Source: Massilia soli (lineage in GTDB: Bacteria; Pseudomonadota; Gammaproteobacteria; Burkholderiales; Burkholderiaceae_D). Taken from it: a stretch of 64,000 nt of DNA. Shown one piece after another: positions 43,360 through 52,906 of this stretch. Made by a program: the position numbers and the translations under genes. Below the pieces are notes generated by a model, which searched no databases, was not told the DNA's origin, and saw only the letters and a list, made by a program, of their open reading frames with translations. The DNA lies in NCBI RefSeq assembly GCF_016809835.1, contig NZ_JAFBIL020000001.1, positions 434,001-498,000 of the forward strand, given 5' to 3'. The first letter of the stretch is position 1, and each line of letters opens with the position of its first letter.

Positions 43360-44583
43360 TTAATCGACCAGCACCATGAAGCGCATCGGGTCGACTTTCC
43401 ATTTCTCAGGCGCTTCGTGGCGCACGATCTTGTCGCCGCCGCCCATGCCCAAGGCGCGCGACAGGTCGACCGTTTCGGGCTTGATGTAGGTGTCGCGCTT
43501 GGTGTGGAAGAACACGTTGACCTTGGGCGCGAGCAGGTTGGTCTCGTGCGCCTCGACCACCACCCCAAGCCGCCCGGATTCCAGCAGCACCAAGGTGCCG
43601 ACCGGGTAGATGCCGACGCAGCGCATGAAGTCCTGCACGAACTGCGGATTGAAATGGAACTTGCTCCACTCGTAGAGCTTGCGCAGCGCGTCGGCCGCCG
43701 CCATGCCCTTGTGGTAGCAGCGGTCGGCGGTGATCGCATCGTACACATCGACAATCGCCGCCATCTGGGCCAGCTCACTGATGCCGGCGCCGGCCTGCTT
43801 GCCGGGGTAGCCGCTGCCGTCGAAACGTTCGTGGTGGTGCAAGGTGATGTCGAGCGGAATCTGGCCGATCCCCGGCGACTGCTTCAAAATGTCGTAGCCG
43901 TCCTGCGGGTGCTTGCGGATGATGGCGAATTCTTCCTCGGTCAGGCGGCCCGGCTTGTTCAGCACGGAGTCCGGCACCAGCGCCTTGCCGACGTCGTGCA
44001 CCAGCCCGCCCAGTCCGGCCTGGTACGTGGTCGCGCCGTCCAGCCCGCGCGCGCGGCAGAACGCCACCAGCAGGGTGCACACGCTCACGGAATGCAGGAA
44101 GGTGTAGTCATCCTTGGTCTTGATGCGTAGCAGCCCCATCAGCGCGCCGGGGTTGCGCAGGATCGACGTGGTAATGTCTTCCACCACCGACCCGACCTGG
44201 TCGAGCTCGATCGCCTTGCCGAGGCGGGCGTCCTGCATCACCGTACGCACCAGCCCGGTTGCCTGATGGCGGATCTGGCTGGCGCGCTTGAGTTCCTCGG
44301 CCATCGTCGTGCGCGCAGGGGCCACCGGCATCGCGGCGATCTCGATCAACGCCTCCTCGGTGCGGGTGCGGGTTTCTTCCACGGTCGGCGCATGGTCCAC
44401 ATCGAGGCCGCGACCGCAATCGATCACCACATCATGGATGCCGGCATCGACGATCTTGCGGATCTCTGCCTCGGTTTTAAGCAGCAGGCGGTTGCGCACG
44501 AACGGATGGGTCATCCAGTCGCAGCTCAGATTGTGGATATACATGCCAACCTTCAGCTGGGATGCGTCGATGTTTTTTAGCAT
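43360..44583 (-). CDS. HD-GYP c-di-GMP phosphodiesterase with DUF3391
   Basis: A 407-residue protein with an N-terminal DUF3391 domain (SQLKVGMYIHNLSCDWMTHP; IVDAGIHDVVIDCGRGLDVD) and an HD-GYP domain: the HD pair in LGGLVHDVGKALVPDSVLNK, EEFAIIRKHPQDGYDIL, and the GYP motif HHHERFDGSGYPGKQAG, then AQMAAIVDVYDAITADRCYH. These residues fit an active c-di-GMP hydrolase. It is convergent with the GGDEF gene, 18 bases apart. The start MLKNIDASQL is chosen because DUF3391 normally begins there; the frame extends 23 codons upstream. Confidence 0.92.
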   Translation of the reverse strand: MLKNIDASQLKVGMYIHNLSCDWMTHPFVRNRLLLKTEAEIRKIVDAGIHDVVIDCGRGLDVDHAPTVEETRTRTEEALIEIAAMPVAPARTTMAEELKRASQIRHQATGLVRTVMQDARLGKAIELDQVGSVVEDITTSILRNPGALMGLLRIKTKDDYTFLHSVSVCTLLVAFCRARGLDGATTYQAGLGGLVHDVGKALVPDSVLNKPGRLTEEEFAIIRKHPQDGYDILKQSPGIGQIPLDITLHHHERFDGSGYPGKQAGAGISELAQMAAIVDVYDAITADRCYHKGMAAADALRKLYEWSKFHFNPQFVQDFMRCVGIYPVGTLVLLESGRLGVVVEAHETNLLAPKVNVFFHTKRDTYIKPETVDLSRALGMGGGDKIVRHEAPEKWKVDPMRFMVLVD

Positions 44584-44718
44584 AGATGAGGCGGTGTGAT
44601 GTAATGTGCGGGCGAAGCGCGCGGAGGTTTTAGCCAAGTATAACTGTTCCATTGCCGCAATACATTTCTTTTCGTTATCAACATTTTTATTTGTGCAACA
44701 TTTAGAGAAATAAGCAAC

Positions 44719-45657
44719 ATGGAATTACGCCAGCTCCGCTATTTCGTCGCGATTGTCGACCATGGCGCCCTGTCGCGCGCGGCGCTGGTGCTGCACGTGG
44801 CCCAGCCGGCGCTGACCCAGCAGCTGCGCCAGCTCGAAGACGAGCTCGGCGCGCAACTGCTGCACCGCTCGGCCCAGGGCGTGCTTTGCACCGACGCCGG
44901 CAAGGTGTTCTACGAACATGCGCAGGCGATCCTCAAGCAGGTGGCCGACGCGCGCTCGGCGGTGGTGCAGTCGACCACCCGGCCGTCCGGCAGCGTCACC
45001 CTGGGCCTGCCGCACAGCATTTCCGGCGCCCTCGCCCTGCCCCTGCTGATGGCGATCCGCGCGCGCTATCCGGAAATCAGCCTGCAACTGACCGAAGAAC
45101 TGTCCGGCAACCTGGCCGACCAGCTCAAATCCGGCCGCATCAACCTGGCCGTGCTGTTCGATGACGGCTTGCTGGGCGCATTTAGCAGCACACCGCTGCT
45201 CGACGAAGACCTGATGTTCATTTGCCGCGCCGGCTCGGCCTTCGATCCGGGCGGCGCCAGCGTGGCGCTTGCCGACGCGCTCGGGCAGACGCTGATCCTG
45301 CCCGCCCAGCAGCAAGGGGTGCGTCCGCGCATCGAAAACGCCGCCCATGCAGCCGGCCTGGCGCTGGCCAACGTTATCGAGATCAATTCGATCGCCATCC
45401 TGAAGTCGGCGCTGCTGGCCGACATGGGCGCGACGCTGCTGCCGGCCGCACCGCTGCAGGACCAGATCGACAGCGGCGCGCTGGTCGCCCGGCCCCTGCG
45501 CGACCCGGCGCTGAGCCGCAGCGTGACCTTGTGCGCCTCCAGGAATATCCCGCTGACCAATGCCGCGGCGGCCGTCGGCAAGCTGGTCCACCAGGTGGCG
45601 CGCGAGCTGTGCGACAGCGGCGGCTGGCGCGGTGCGCACGTGCATCTGCCCAAATAA
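44719..45657 (+). CDS. LysR-family transcriptional regulator
   Basis: A 312-residue regulator with an N-terminal winged HTH (MELRQLRYFVAIVDHGALSR; VLHVAQPALTQQLRQLEDEL; GAQLLHRSAQGVLCTDAGKV) and a C-terminal periplasmic-binding-like effector domain (VTLGLPHSISGALALPLLMA). The HTH resembles the Nac/Cbl-type nitrogen and aromatic regulators. It is transcribed in the same direction as the oxidoreductase and icmF genes 190 bases later, so it may regulate them. That link is an inference from position; its inducer is unknown. Confidence 0.9.
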   Translation: MELRQLRYFVAIVDHGALSRAALVLHVAQPALTQQLRQLEDELGAQLLHRSAQGVLCTDAGKVFYEHAQAILKQVADARSAVVQSTTRPSGSVTLGLPHSISGALALPLLMAIRARYPEISLQLTEELSGNLADQLKSGRINLAVLFDDGLLGAFSSTPLLDEDLMFICRAGSAFDPGGASVALADALGQTLILPAQQQGVRPRIENAAHAAGLALANVIEINSIAILKSALLADMGATLLPAAPLQDQIDSGALVARPLRDPALSRSVTLCASRNIPLTNAAAAVGKLVHQVARELCDSGGWRGAHVHLPK

Positions 45658-45848
45658 AAGGCAGCGCCGCGCTGCCATCAGAATTTCTTATACCCCTATC
45701 CCAAAAGCCTATTTCCCCTATTGCGGGTAAGGCCATACACTCGCGCCAGAAAAGTCGCCCATCGCGACACCCACCCCGGCCGTGACCGGCGCCTACCCGG
45801 CGCCACCCGCTGCCGGGCGCCACCGAATGACCATTTTGGAGCAACACA

Positions 45849-48800
45849 ATGCCTGATACGATCATGCCTGCCGCACCGCAGGACGTGCCTTCGCGCCTGA
45901 CCACCGTTACCCTCGACGACAAGTACACCGCCATCAGCGGCAATATCTTCCTGTCGGGTATCCAGGCGCTGGTGCGCCTGCCGATGATGCAGCGCGTGCG
46001 CGACACCGCCGAAGGCCTCAACACGGCCGGCTTCGTATCGGGCTACCGCGGCTCGCCGCTGGGCGGCCTGGATGAGAACCTGTGGAAGGCCAAGAAGCAC
46101 CTCGAAGCCCACCACGTCCAGTTTGTCCCTGGCGTCAACGAAGACCTGGCCGCGACGGCGGTGTGGGGCTCGCAGCAGGTCGACCTGATCGGCCCGGCCA
46201 AATACGACGGCGTGTTCGCCATGTGGTACGGCAAGGGCCCGGGCGTGGACCGCTGCGGCGACGTCTTCAAGCACATGAACCACGCTGGCACCTCGAAGCA
46301 CGGCGGCGTGCTGCTGGTGGCCGGCGACGACCATGGCGCGTACTCGTCGACCCTGCCGCACCAGTCCGACCACCTGTTCTCGGCCTCGATGATCCCGGTG
46401 CTGTACCCATGCAATGTGCAGGAATACCTCGACCTTGGCATCCACGGCTGGGCGATGTCGCGCTTCTCCGGCTGCACCGTCGCCTTCAAGGCGCTGGCCG
46501 ACACGGTCGAATCGTCGGCCTCGATCGACGCCGACCCGTTCCGCGTCACCGTCAAGATCCCGCAAGACTTCCAGATGCCCGAAGGCGGCCTGAATGCACG
46601 CCTGTCCAGCATCCCGCTGGGCCAGCAGGCGCGCAACCAGGAAGCGCTGATGCAGGACTATAAGATCTATGCGGCGCTGGCCTATGCGCGCGAGAACAAG
46701 CTCAATCACACCACCATCGACAGCCCCAACGCCAAGCTCGGCATCATCGCCTCCGGCAAGTCCTACCTCGACGTGCTCGAAGCGCTCGAAGACCTGGGCA
46801 TCGACGAGAAGATGGCCCAGGAGGTCGGCCTGCGCCTGTTCAAGGTGGCGATGCCATGGCCGCTGGAGCCGGACAGCGTGCGCGAATTCGCCCAGGGCCT
46901 CGACGAGATCCTGGTGGTCGAAGAGAAGCGCCAGATCGTCGAATACCAGCTCAAGGAACAGCTGTACAACTGGCGCGACGACGTGCGTCCGCGCGTGATC
47001 GGCAAGTTCGACGAAAAAGGCGAATGGGTCGCGCCGCGCGGCGAATGGCTGCTGACCTCCAAGGCCGACTTCTCGGTATCGCAAGTGGCGCGCGTGATCG
47101 CCTCGCGCGTCTCGCGCCTGATCTCGGACGAGAAAACCTGCGACCAGATCCGCAACCGCCTGGCCTTCCTCGATGCGAAGGACGCGGTCCTGAAAAAGGC
47201 CAACAACACCCCGTTCCGCCCGGCGTTCTACTGCTCCGGCTGCCCGCACAACACCTCGACCAAGGTCCCGGAAGGCAGCCTGGCGCTGGCCGGCATCGGC
47301 TGCCACGTGATGGCCACCTCGATCTACCCGGAGATGAACAAGCTGACCACCCACATGGGCGGCGAAGGCGCGCCGTGGATCGGCCAGGCCGCGTTCTCCA
47401 AGATTCCGCACGTGTTCCAGAACCTCGGCGACGGCACCTACTTCCACTCCGGCTACCTGGCGATCCGCGCGGCGGTGGCGGCCAACGTCAACATCACCTA
47501 CAAGATCCTCTACAACGACGCCGTCGCGATGACCGGCGGCCAGCCAGTCGACGGCACCACCTCGGTGCCGCTGATCGCCCAGCAGATGGCCGCCGAAGGC
47601 ATCAAGCGCATCGCGCTGGTGACCGAGGACCTGTCGCGCTACGCCGACCGCTCCAACCTGCCGGCCATCGTCTCGCTGCACGACCGCAAGGAGATGGACG
47701 CGATCCAGCGCGAGCTGCGCGACTTTAGCGGCGTCTCGGTCATCATCTACGACCAGACCTGCGCCGCCGAAAAGCGCCGCCGCCGCAAGAAGGGCCAGTT
47801 CCCCGACCCTAACCAGCGCGTCGTCATCAACGAAGCGGTCTGCGAAGGCTGCGGCGACTGCGGCGTGCAGTCGAACTGCGTGTCGATCCTGCCGAAGGAA
47901 ACCGAATTCGGGCGCAAGCGCGCGATCGACCAGTCGTCCTGCAACAAGGACTTCTCGTGCACCAAGGGCTTCTGCCCGAGCTTCGTCACGGTCGAAGGCG
48001 GCACCCTGAAGAAGTCGAAGACCGGCGTGGCCAAGAAAAACGAAGACGACGGCTTCGGCGACCTGCCGCTGCCAACGCTGCCATCGGTCGAACAGCCGTA
48101 TAACATCCTGATCAACGGCATCGGCGGCACCGGCGTGATCACCGTCGGCGCGCTGATGGGCATGGCCGCCCACCTCGAAAGCAAGGGCGCCTCGGTGCTC
48201 GACATGACCGGCATGTCGCAGAAAAACGGCTCGGTCACCTCGCACGTCAAGATCGCCAGGACCCCGGCCCACCTGCGCGCGCAGCGCATCGCCACCGGCG
48301 AAGCGGACCTGATCCTCGGCTGCGACATGCTCACCGCCGGCGCCCAGGACGCGATCTCGAAGATGCGTCCTGGCCGCACCATGGCCGTCATCAACCTGCA
48401 CGAGCAGCCGCCTGGCACCTTCGCCCAGAACGCCGACTGGCAGTACCCGACCGACCAGGTGCGCGCCTTGATCAACGAATCGGTAGGTGCGCCAGCGATC
48501 GACGCGGCCGACTTCATCGACGCCACCAAGCTGGCCACCGCGCTGATGGGCGACTCGATTGCCGCCAACCTGTTCATGCTCGGCTACGCATGGCAGAAAG
48601 GCCGCATTCCACTGACCGAAGCGTCGTTGCTGCGCGCGATTGAACTCAATGGCGTCGCCGCAGAATCGAACAAGCGCAGCTTCCTGTGGGGCCGCCGCGC
48701 TGCCGTCGACCTGAAGAAGGTCGAGCGCATCGCCACGCCAACCCAGGCGATCGTCGTGCAGATGCCGCAAAGCCTGGAAAACGTCATCAAGAAACGCGTC

Positions 48801-49409
48801 GAATTCCTGACCGGGTACCAGGACAGCGGCTACGCGGCGCAGTACGAGCAGCTGGTGGCAAAGGTACGCAGCGCCGAAACGGCAGCGGGCCTGGGCAACA
48901 AGCTCTCGACCGCGGTCGCCAAGTACTACTTCAAGCTGATGGCCTACAAGGACGAATACGAAGTCGCGCGCCTGTATACCGACGGCCGCTTCGTCGAACA
49001 GCTCAAGACCCAGTTCGAAGGCGACTTCTCGCTCAAGTTCCACCTTGCCCCGCCGCTGCTGGCCAAGAAGGATGGCAAGGGCCACCTGGTCAAGGCGCAA
49101 TTCGGCTCGTGGATGTGGAGCGCGTTCAAGCTGCTGGCCAAATTCAAGGGCCTGCGCGGCGGCGCGCTGGATATCTTTGGCTACACTGAAGAGCGCAAGA
49201 TGGAACGCGCGCTGATTGTGGAGTACCGTGAGATGATTGAGGGCCTGATTGCTGGACTGAATGCGGACAACCACGCCAACGCTGTTGCTCTGGCGAATCT
49301 TCCGGAACAGGTGCGCGGCTTCGGCCACGTGAAGGAAGCGAATGTTGCGACCTTCCGTACCGAGAAGGCGCGTTTGCTGGCTGGCAACACAACCGCAAAA
49401 GCGGCATAA
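45849..49409 (+). CDS. Indolepyruvate:ferredoxin oxidoreductase-family protein
   Basis: A 1186-residue fused 2-oxoacid oxidoreductase. The N-terminal part holds TPP-dependent subunit segments (LDDKYTAISGNIFLSGIQAL; SGYRGSPLGGLDENLWKAKK), followed by CSGCPHNTSTKVPEG and the TPP region GGEGAPWIGQAAFSKIP. Near residues 660-720 there are clustered Cys of two iron-sulfur sites (VCEGCGDCGVQSNCVSI; SCNKDFSCTKGFCPSF). The C-terminal gamma-type domain begins ILINGIGGTGVITVGALMG. Such enzymes oxidatively decarboxylate aryl- or branched-chain 2-oxoacids to acyl-CoA. The ribosome site is GGAG. The natural substrate is not fixed. Confidence 0.9.
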   Translation: MPDTIMPAAPQDVPSRLTTVTLDDKYTAISGNIFLSGIQALVRLPMMQRVRDTAEGLNTAGFVSGYRGSPLGGLDENLWKAKKHLEAHHVQFVPGVNEDLAATAVWGSQQVDLIGPAKYDGVFAMWYGKGPGVDRCGDVFKHMNHAGTSKHGGVLLVAGDDHGAYSSTLPHQSDHLFSASMIPVLYPCNVQEYLDLGIHGWAMSRFSGCTVAFKALADTVESSASIDADPFRVTVKIPQDFQMPEGGLNARLSSIPLGQQARNQEALMQDYKIYAALAYARENKLNHTTIDSPNAKLGIIASGKSYLDVLEALEDLGIDEKMAQEVGLRLFKVAMPWPLEPDSVREFAQGLDEILVVEEKRQIVEYQLKEQLYNWRDDVRPRVIGKFDEKGEWVAPRGEWLLTSKADFSVSQVARVIASRVSRLISDEKTCDQIRNRLAFLDAKDAVLKKANNTPFRPAFYCSGCPHNTSTKVPEGSLALAGIGCHVMATSIYPEMNKLTTHMGGEGAPWIGQAAFSKIPHVFQNLGDGTYFHSGYLAIRAAVAANVNITYKILYNDAVAMTGGQPVDGTTSVPLIAQQMAAEGIKRIALVTEDLSRYADRSNLPAIVSLHDRKEMDAIQRELRDFSGVSVIIYDQTCAAEKRRRRKKGQFPDPNQRVVINEAVCEGCGDCGVQSNCVSILPKETEFGRKRAIDQSSCNKDFSCTKGFCPSFVTVEGGTLKKSKTGVAKKNEDDGFGDLPLPTLPSVEQPYNILINGIGGTGVITVGALMGMAAHLESKGASVLDMTGMSQKNGSVTSHVKIARTPAHLRAQRIATGEADLILGCDMLTAGAQDAISKMRPGRTMAVINLHEQPPGTFAQNADWQYPTDQVRALINESVGAPAIDAADFIDATKLATALMGDSIAANLFMLGYAWQKGRIPLTEASLLRAIELNGVAAESNKRSFLWGRRAAVDLKKVERIATPTQAIVVQMPQSLENVIKKRVEFLTGYQDSGYAAQYEQLVAKVRSAETAAGLGNKLSTAVAKYYFKLMAYKDEYEVARLYTDGRFVEQLKTQFEGDFSLKFHLAPPLLAKKDGKGHLVKAQFGSWMWSAFKLLAKFKGLRGGALDIFGYTEERKMERALIVEYREMIEGLIAGLNADNHANAVALANLPEQVRGFGHVKEANVATFRTEKARLLAGNTTAKAA

Positions 49410-49422
49410 GAAAAATACCACC

Positions 49423-49448
49423 GTCGTTCCCGCGAAAGCGGGAACCCA
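49423..49448. repeat. REP-like extragenic palindrome
   Basis: TTCCCGCGAAAGCGGGAA is a near-perfect stem of 7 bp with a 4-base loop, in the flanks GTCG and CCCA. It forms an inverted pair with the copy at 49475-49500. Confidence 0.85.
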
Positions 49449-49474
49449 TTCTGAGCTGAAGCTGACGCTCGGCA

Positions 49475-49500
49475 TAGGTTCCCGCCTTCGCGGGAACGAC
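49475..49500. repeat. REP-like extragenic palindrome, inverted partner
   Basis: GGTTCCCGCCTTCGCGGGAA with CGAC is the reverse-oriented partner of the copy at 49423-49448, with 26 bases between. It lies in the gap between the oxidoreductase and icmF genes. Confidence 0.85.
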
Positions 49501-49566
49501 GTCTTCTGCGCTTGACGTTAACGTAAACGTCATATACCGTACCAGAACGATATCGCAAGGAACATC

Positions 49567-52500
49567 ATGAACGACCTGACCCCTGCCGCCAAACTCCAAG
49601 TCCCGGAGCATCCAAAGCTGGCCAACAAAGTGCGCTTCGTCACGGCGGCCTCGCTGTTCGACGGCCATGACGCGTCGATCAACATCATGCGCCGCATTCT
49701 CCAGTCGAACGGCGTCGAAGTGGTCCACCTCGGCCACAACCGCTCGGTCGACGAAGTCGTCACCGCGGCGCTGGCCGAAGACGTGCAGGGCATCGCCATC
49801 TCCAGCTACCAGGGTGGCCACGTCGAATACTTCAAGTACATGATCGACCTGCTCAAGCAGCGCGGCGGCGCCCACATCAAGGTGTTCGGCGGCGGCGGCG
49901 GCGTGATCGTCCCGTCTGAAATCGCCGAGCTGCACGCCTACGGCGTCACCCGCATCTTCAGCCCGGAAGACGGCCAGCGCATGGGCCTGGTCGGGATGAT
50001 CCAGTCGATGGTGCAGGCTTGCGACATCGACCTGTCGACCTACTCGCCGCCCTCGCTGGCGCCGCTGCAAACCGGCGACATGGCCGAGCGCCACCGTCCG
50101 CTGGCCCAGCTGATCACCGCGCTGGAAAACGGCAAGGCCGCCGCAACGCTGCGCACCGAACTGCATAACGCCGCCGAAAGCCTGCGCGTGCCGACCCTTG
50201 GCATCACCGGCACCGGCGGCGCCGGCAAGTCGTCGCTGACCGATGAACTGATCCGCCGCATCCGCATGGACCAGGGCGACGCGCTCAACATCGCCGTGAT
50301 CTCGATCGATCCCTCGCGCCGCAAATCCGGCGGCGCGCTGCTGGGCGACCGCATCCGCATGAACGCGATCAACCCATGGAACGGCCAGGCGCGCGTGTTC
50401 ATGCGCTCGTTGGCCACGCGCGAAGCGGGTTCCGAAATCTCGCACGCGCTGCCTGATGTAATCGCCGCCTGCAAGGTCGCCGGCTTCGACCTGGTGATCG
50501 TCGAGACTTCCGGCATCGGCCAGGGCGACGCCGCCATCGTGCCGCACGTCGACGCCTCGATGTACGTGATGACCCCGGAATTCGGCGCCGCCTCGCAGCT
50601 TGAAAAAATCGACATGCTTGATTTCGCCGACATCATCGCGATCAACAAATTCGACCGCAAGGGCGCGCTCGACGCGCTGCGCGACGTCGCCAAGCAGTAC
50701 CAGCGCAACCGCGAAATGTGGACCAAGAGCCCGGACGAGATGCCGGTCTACGGCACCCAGGCGTCGCGCTTCAACGACGACGGCGTCACCGCGCTGTACC
50801 AGGGCCTGCTGCCGAAGCTGGCCGAGTTCGGCCTGCCGGTCAAGCAGGGCAAGCTGCCGCAGGTTTCGCTGCGCCACTCCAGCGGCAAGAACGTGATCGT
50901 GCCGCCGGCACGCGCGCGCTACCTCGCCGAGATCGCCGATGCGGTGCGCGGCTATCACAAGAACACCGTCAAGCAGGTAAAACTGGCGCGCGAGCGCCAG
51001 CAACTGAGCGAGACCAAGCGCATGCTGTCAGCGGCCGGTAAAGGCGCCGACTTCGACGACCTGATCACCGAGCGTGAGCACGCGATGGACGCACCAAGCA
51101 AGAAGCTGCTGGCGATGTGGCCAGACATGCAGGCCGCTTACGCGGGCGACAACTACGTGGTCAAGATCCGCGACAAGGAGATCCGCACCCAGCTGGTCCA
51201 GCACACGCTGTCGGGCACCGTGATCCGCAAGGTCGCGCTGCCGAAGTACGAAGACCACGGCGAAGTGCTGCGCTTCCTGATGCTGGAAAACGTGCCTGGC
51301 TCGTTCCCGTACACCGCCGGCGTGTTCGCTTTCAAGCGCGAGGGCGAAGACCCGACCCGCATGTTCGCCGGCGAAGGCGACGCCTTCCGCACCAACCGCC
51401 GCTTCAAGCTGGTCTCGACCGGCATGGACGCCAAGCGCCTGTCGACCGCGTTCGACTCGGTGACGTTGTACGGCGCCGACCCGGCGATCCGTCCCGACAT
51501 CTACGGCAAGGTCGGCAACTCGGGCGTGTCGATCGCGACGCTGGATGACATGAAGGTGCTGTACGACGGCTTCAACCTGTGCAGCCCGTCGACCAGCGTG
51601 TCGATGACGATCAATGGCCCTGCCCCGACCATCCTGGCGATGTTCATGAACACCGCGATCGACCAGCAGATGGACAAGTTCATCGCTGAAAACAAGCGCC
51701 AGCCGACCGACGACGAAGCTGCCAAGATCCGCGAATGGGTACTGGCCAATGTGCGCGGCACCGTGCAGGCGGACATCCTGAAGGAAGACCAGGGTCAGAA
51801 CACCTGCATCTTCTCGACCGAGTTCTCGCTGAAGGTCATGGGCGACATCCAGGAGTACTTTGTGCACCACCAGGTGCGCAACTTCTACTCGGTGTCGATC
51901 TCCGGATACCACATTGCCGAAGCTGGTGCGAACCCGATTTCGCAGCTGGCCTTCACGCTGTCGAACGGCTTTACGTTTGTCGAAGCCTACCTCGCGCGCG
52001 GCATGCACATCGACGACTTCGCGCCGAACCTGTCGTTCTTCTTTAGTAACGGCATGGACCCCGAATACACGGTGCTGGGCCGCGTGGCGCGCCGCATCTG
52101 GGCCATCACGATGCGCGACAAGTACGGCGCGAACGACCGCAGCCAGAAGCTGAAGTACCACATCCAGACCTCGGGCCGCTCGCTGCACGCGCAGGAAATC
52201 GACTTCAACGACATCCGCACCACCTTGCAGGCGCTGATCGCGATCTACGACAACTGCAACAGCCTGCACACCAATGCGTATGACGAGGCGATCACCACGC
52301 CGACCGACGAATCGGTGCGCCGCGCTTTGGCAATCCAGCTGATCATCAACCGCGAATGGGGCCTGGCCAAGAACGAAAACCCGAACCAGGGCTCGTTCAT
52401 CATGGACGAACTGACTGACATGGTTGAAGAAGCGGTGCTGCAGGAGTTCGAACGCATCGCCGAACGCGGCGGCGTGCTCGGTGCGATGGAAACCGGCTAC

Positions 52501-52854
52501 CAGCGCGGCAAGATCCAGGAAGAGTCGATGCTGTACGAGCACAAGAAGCATGACGGCTCGCTGCCGATCATCGGCGTCAACACCTTCCGCAATCCAAAGC
52601 AGGCCGAGACGCCGGCAACGATCGAGCTGGCACGCTCGACCGACGACGAGAAGCAGTCGCAGCTGACCCGCCTCGAGGAGTTCCACCAGCGTCACGCGGC
52701 CGAGGCGCCGCAGGCACTGGCGGCGCTGCAGCAGGCGGCCATCGACAACGCCAACGTGTTCGAGAAGTTGATGGATGCGGTGCGCGTATGCTCGCTGGGC
52801 CAGATCACCACCGCGCTGTTCGAGGTGGGCGGGCAGTACCGCCGCAATATGTAG
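49567..52854 (+). CDS. icmF: Fused isobutyryl-CoA mutase/GTPase IcmF
   Basis: A 1095-residue B12 enzyme that interconverts isobutyryl-CoA and n-butyryl-CoA. Order: cobalamin-binding domain with D32-G-H-D35 ([30 protein letters not shown]), a MeaB-type G-protein chaperone domain ([20 protein letters not shown] at about 213-232; [14 protein letters not shown]), then the mutase barrel. Active-site residues by family comparison: Phe587 in GVFAFKR and Gln744 in GQNTCIF, the pair that marks isobutyryl-CoA over methylmalonyl-CoA mutases. [10 protein letters not shown] supplies the catalytic His. The fusion of B12, GTPase and mutase is diagnostic. The site is AAGGA. Confidence 0.95.
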   Translation: MNDLTPAAKLQVPEHPKLANKVRFVTAASLFDGHDASINIMRRILQSNGVEVVHLGHNRSVDEVVTAALAEDVQGIAISSYQGGHVEYFKYMIDLLKQRGGAHIKVFGGGGGVIVPSEIAELHAYGVTRIFSPEDGQRMGLVGMIQSMVQACDIDLSTYSPPSLAPLQTGDMAERHRPLAQLITALENGKAAATLRTELHNAAESLRVPTLGITGTGGAGKSSLTDELIRRIRMDQGDALNIAVISIDPSRRKSGGALLGDRIRMNAINPWNGQARVFMRSLATREAGSEISHALPDVIAACKVAGFDLVIVETSGIGQGDAAIVPHVDASMYVMTPEFGAASQLEKIDMLDFADIIAINKFDRKGALDALRDVAKQYQRNREMWTKSPDEMPVYGTQASRFNDDGVTALYQGLLPKLAEFGLPVKQGKLPQVSLRHSSGKNVIVPPARARYLAEIADAVRGYHKNTVKQVKLARERQQLSETKRMLSAAGKGADFDDLITEREHAMDAPSKKLLAMWPDMQAAYAGDNYVVKIRDKEIRTQLVQHTLSGTVIRKVALPKYEDHGEVLRFLMLENVPGSFPYTAGVFAFKREGEDPTRMFAGEGDAFRTNRRFKLVSTGMDAKRLSTAFDSVTLYGADPAIRPDIYGKVGNSGVSIATLDDMKVLYDGFNLCSPSTSVSMTINGPAPTILAMFMNTAIDQQMDKFIAENKRQPTDDEAAKIREWVLANVRGTVQADILKEDQGQNTCIFSTEFSLKVMGDIQEYFVHHQVRNFYSVSISGYHIAEAGANPISQLAFTLSNGFTFVEAYLARGMHIDDFAPNLSFFFSNGMDPEYTVLGRVARRIWAITMRDKYGANDRSQKLKYHIQTSGRSLHAQEIDFNDIRTTLQALIAIYDNCNSLHTNAYDEAITTPTDESVRRALAIQLIINREWGLAKNENPNQGSFIMDELTDMVEEAVLQEFERIAERGGVLGAMETGYQRGKIQEESMLYEHKKHDGSLPIIGVNTFRNPKQAETPATIELARSTDDEKQSQLTRLEEFHQRHAAEAPQALAALQQAAIDNANVFEKLMDAVRVCSLGQITTALFEVGGQYRRNM

Positions 52855-52860
52855 AGTCCC

Positions 52861-52887
52861 CGTCGCTCCCGCGAAAGCGGGAGCGCA
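52861..52887. repeat. REP-like extragenic palindrome (diverged copy)
   Basis: CTCCCGCGAAAGCGGGAG, with C for T at the outer pair, is compensated on both sides so the stem stays intact. It follows the icmF stop and pairs with the copy at 52914-52939. Confidence 0.8.
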
Positions 52888-52906
52888 TCCCCGGCAAGAG
52901 CGCTCG

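Noticed and set aside
45660-45676. A short GC hairpin after the LysR gene as terminator
   Set aside because: GGCAGC/GCTGCC forms only a 6-bp stem and no T-run follows.
45696-49475. A 1259-residue open frame on the minus strand opposite the oxidoreductase gene
   Set aside because: It mirrors the coding strand of a well-conserved enzyme with Fe-S motifs and has low-complexity His/Arg/Val composition, so it is a shadow.
51028-52695. A 555-residue open frame on the minus strand opposite icmF
   Set aside because: It lies fully inside the mutase domain of icmF and shows no recognisable protein features.
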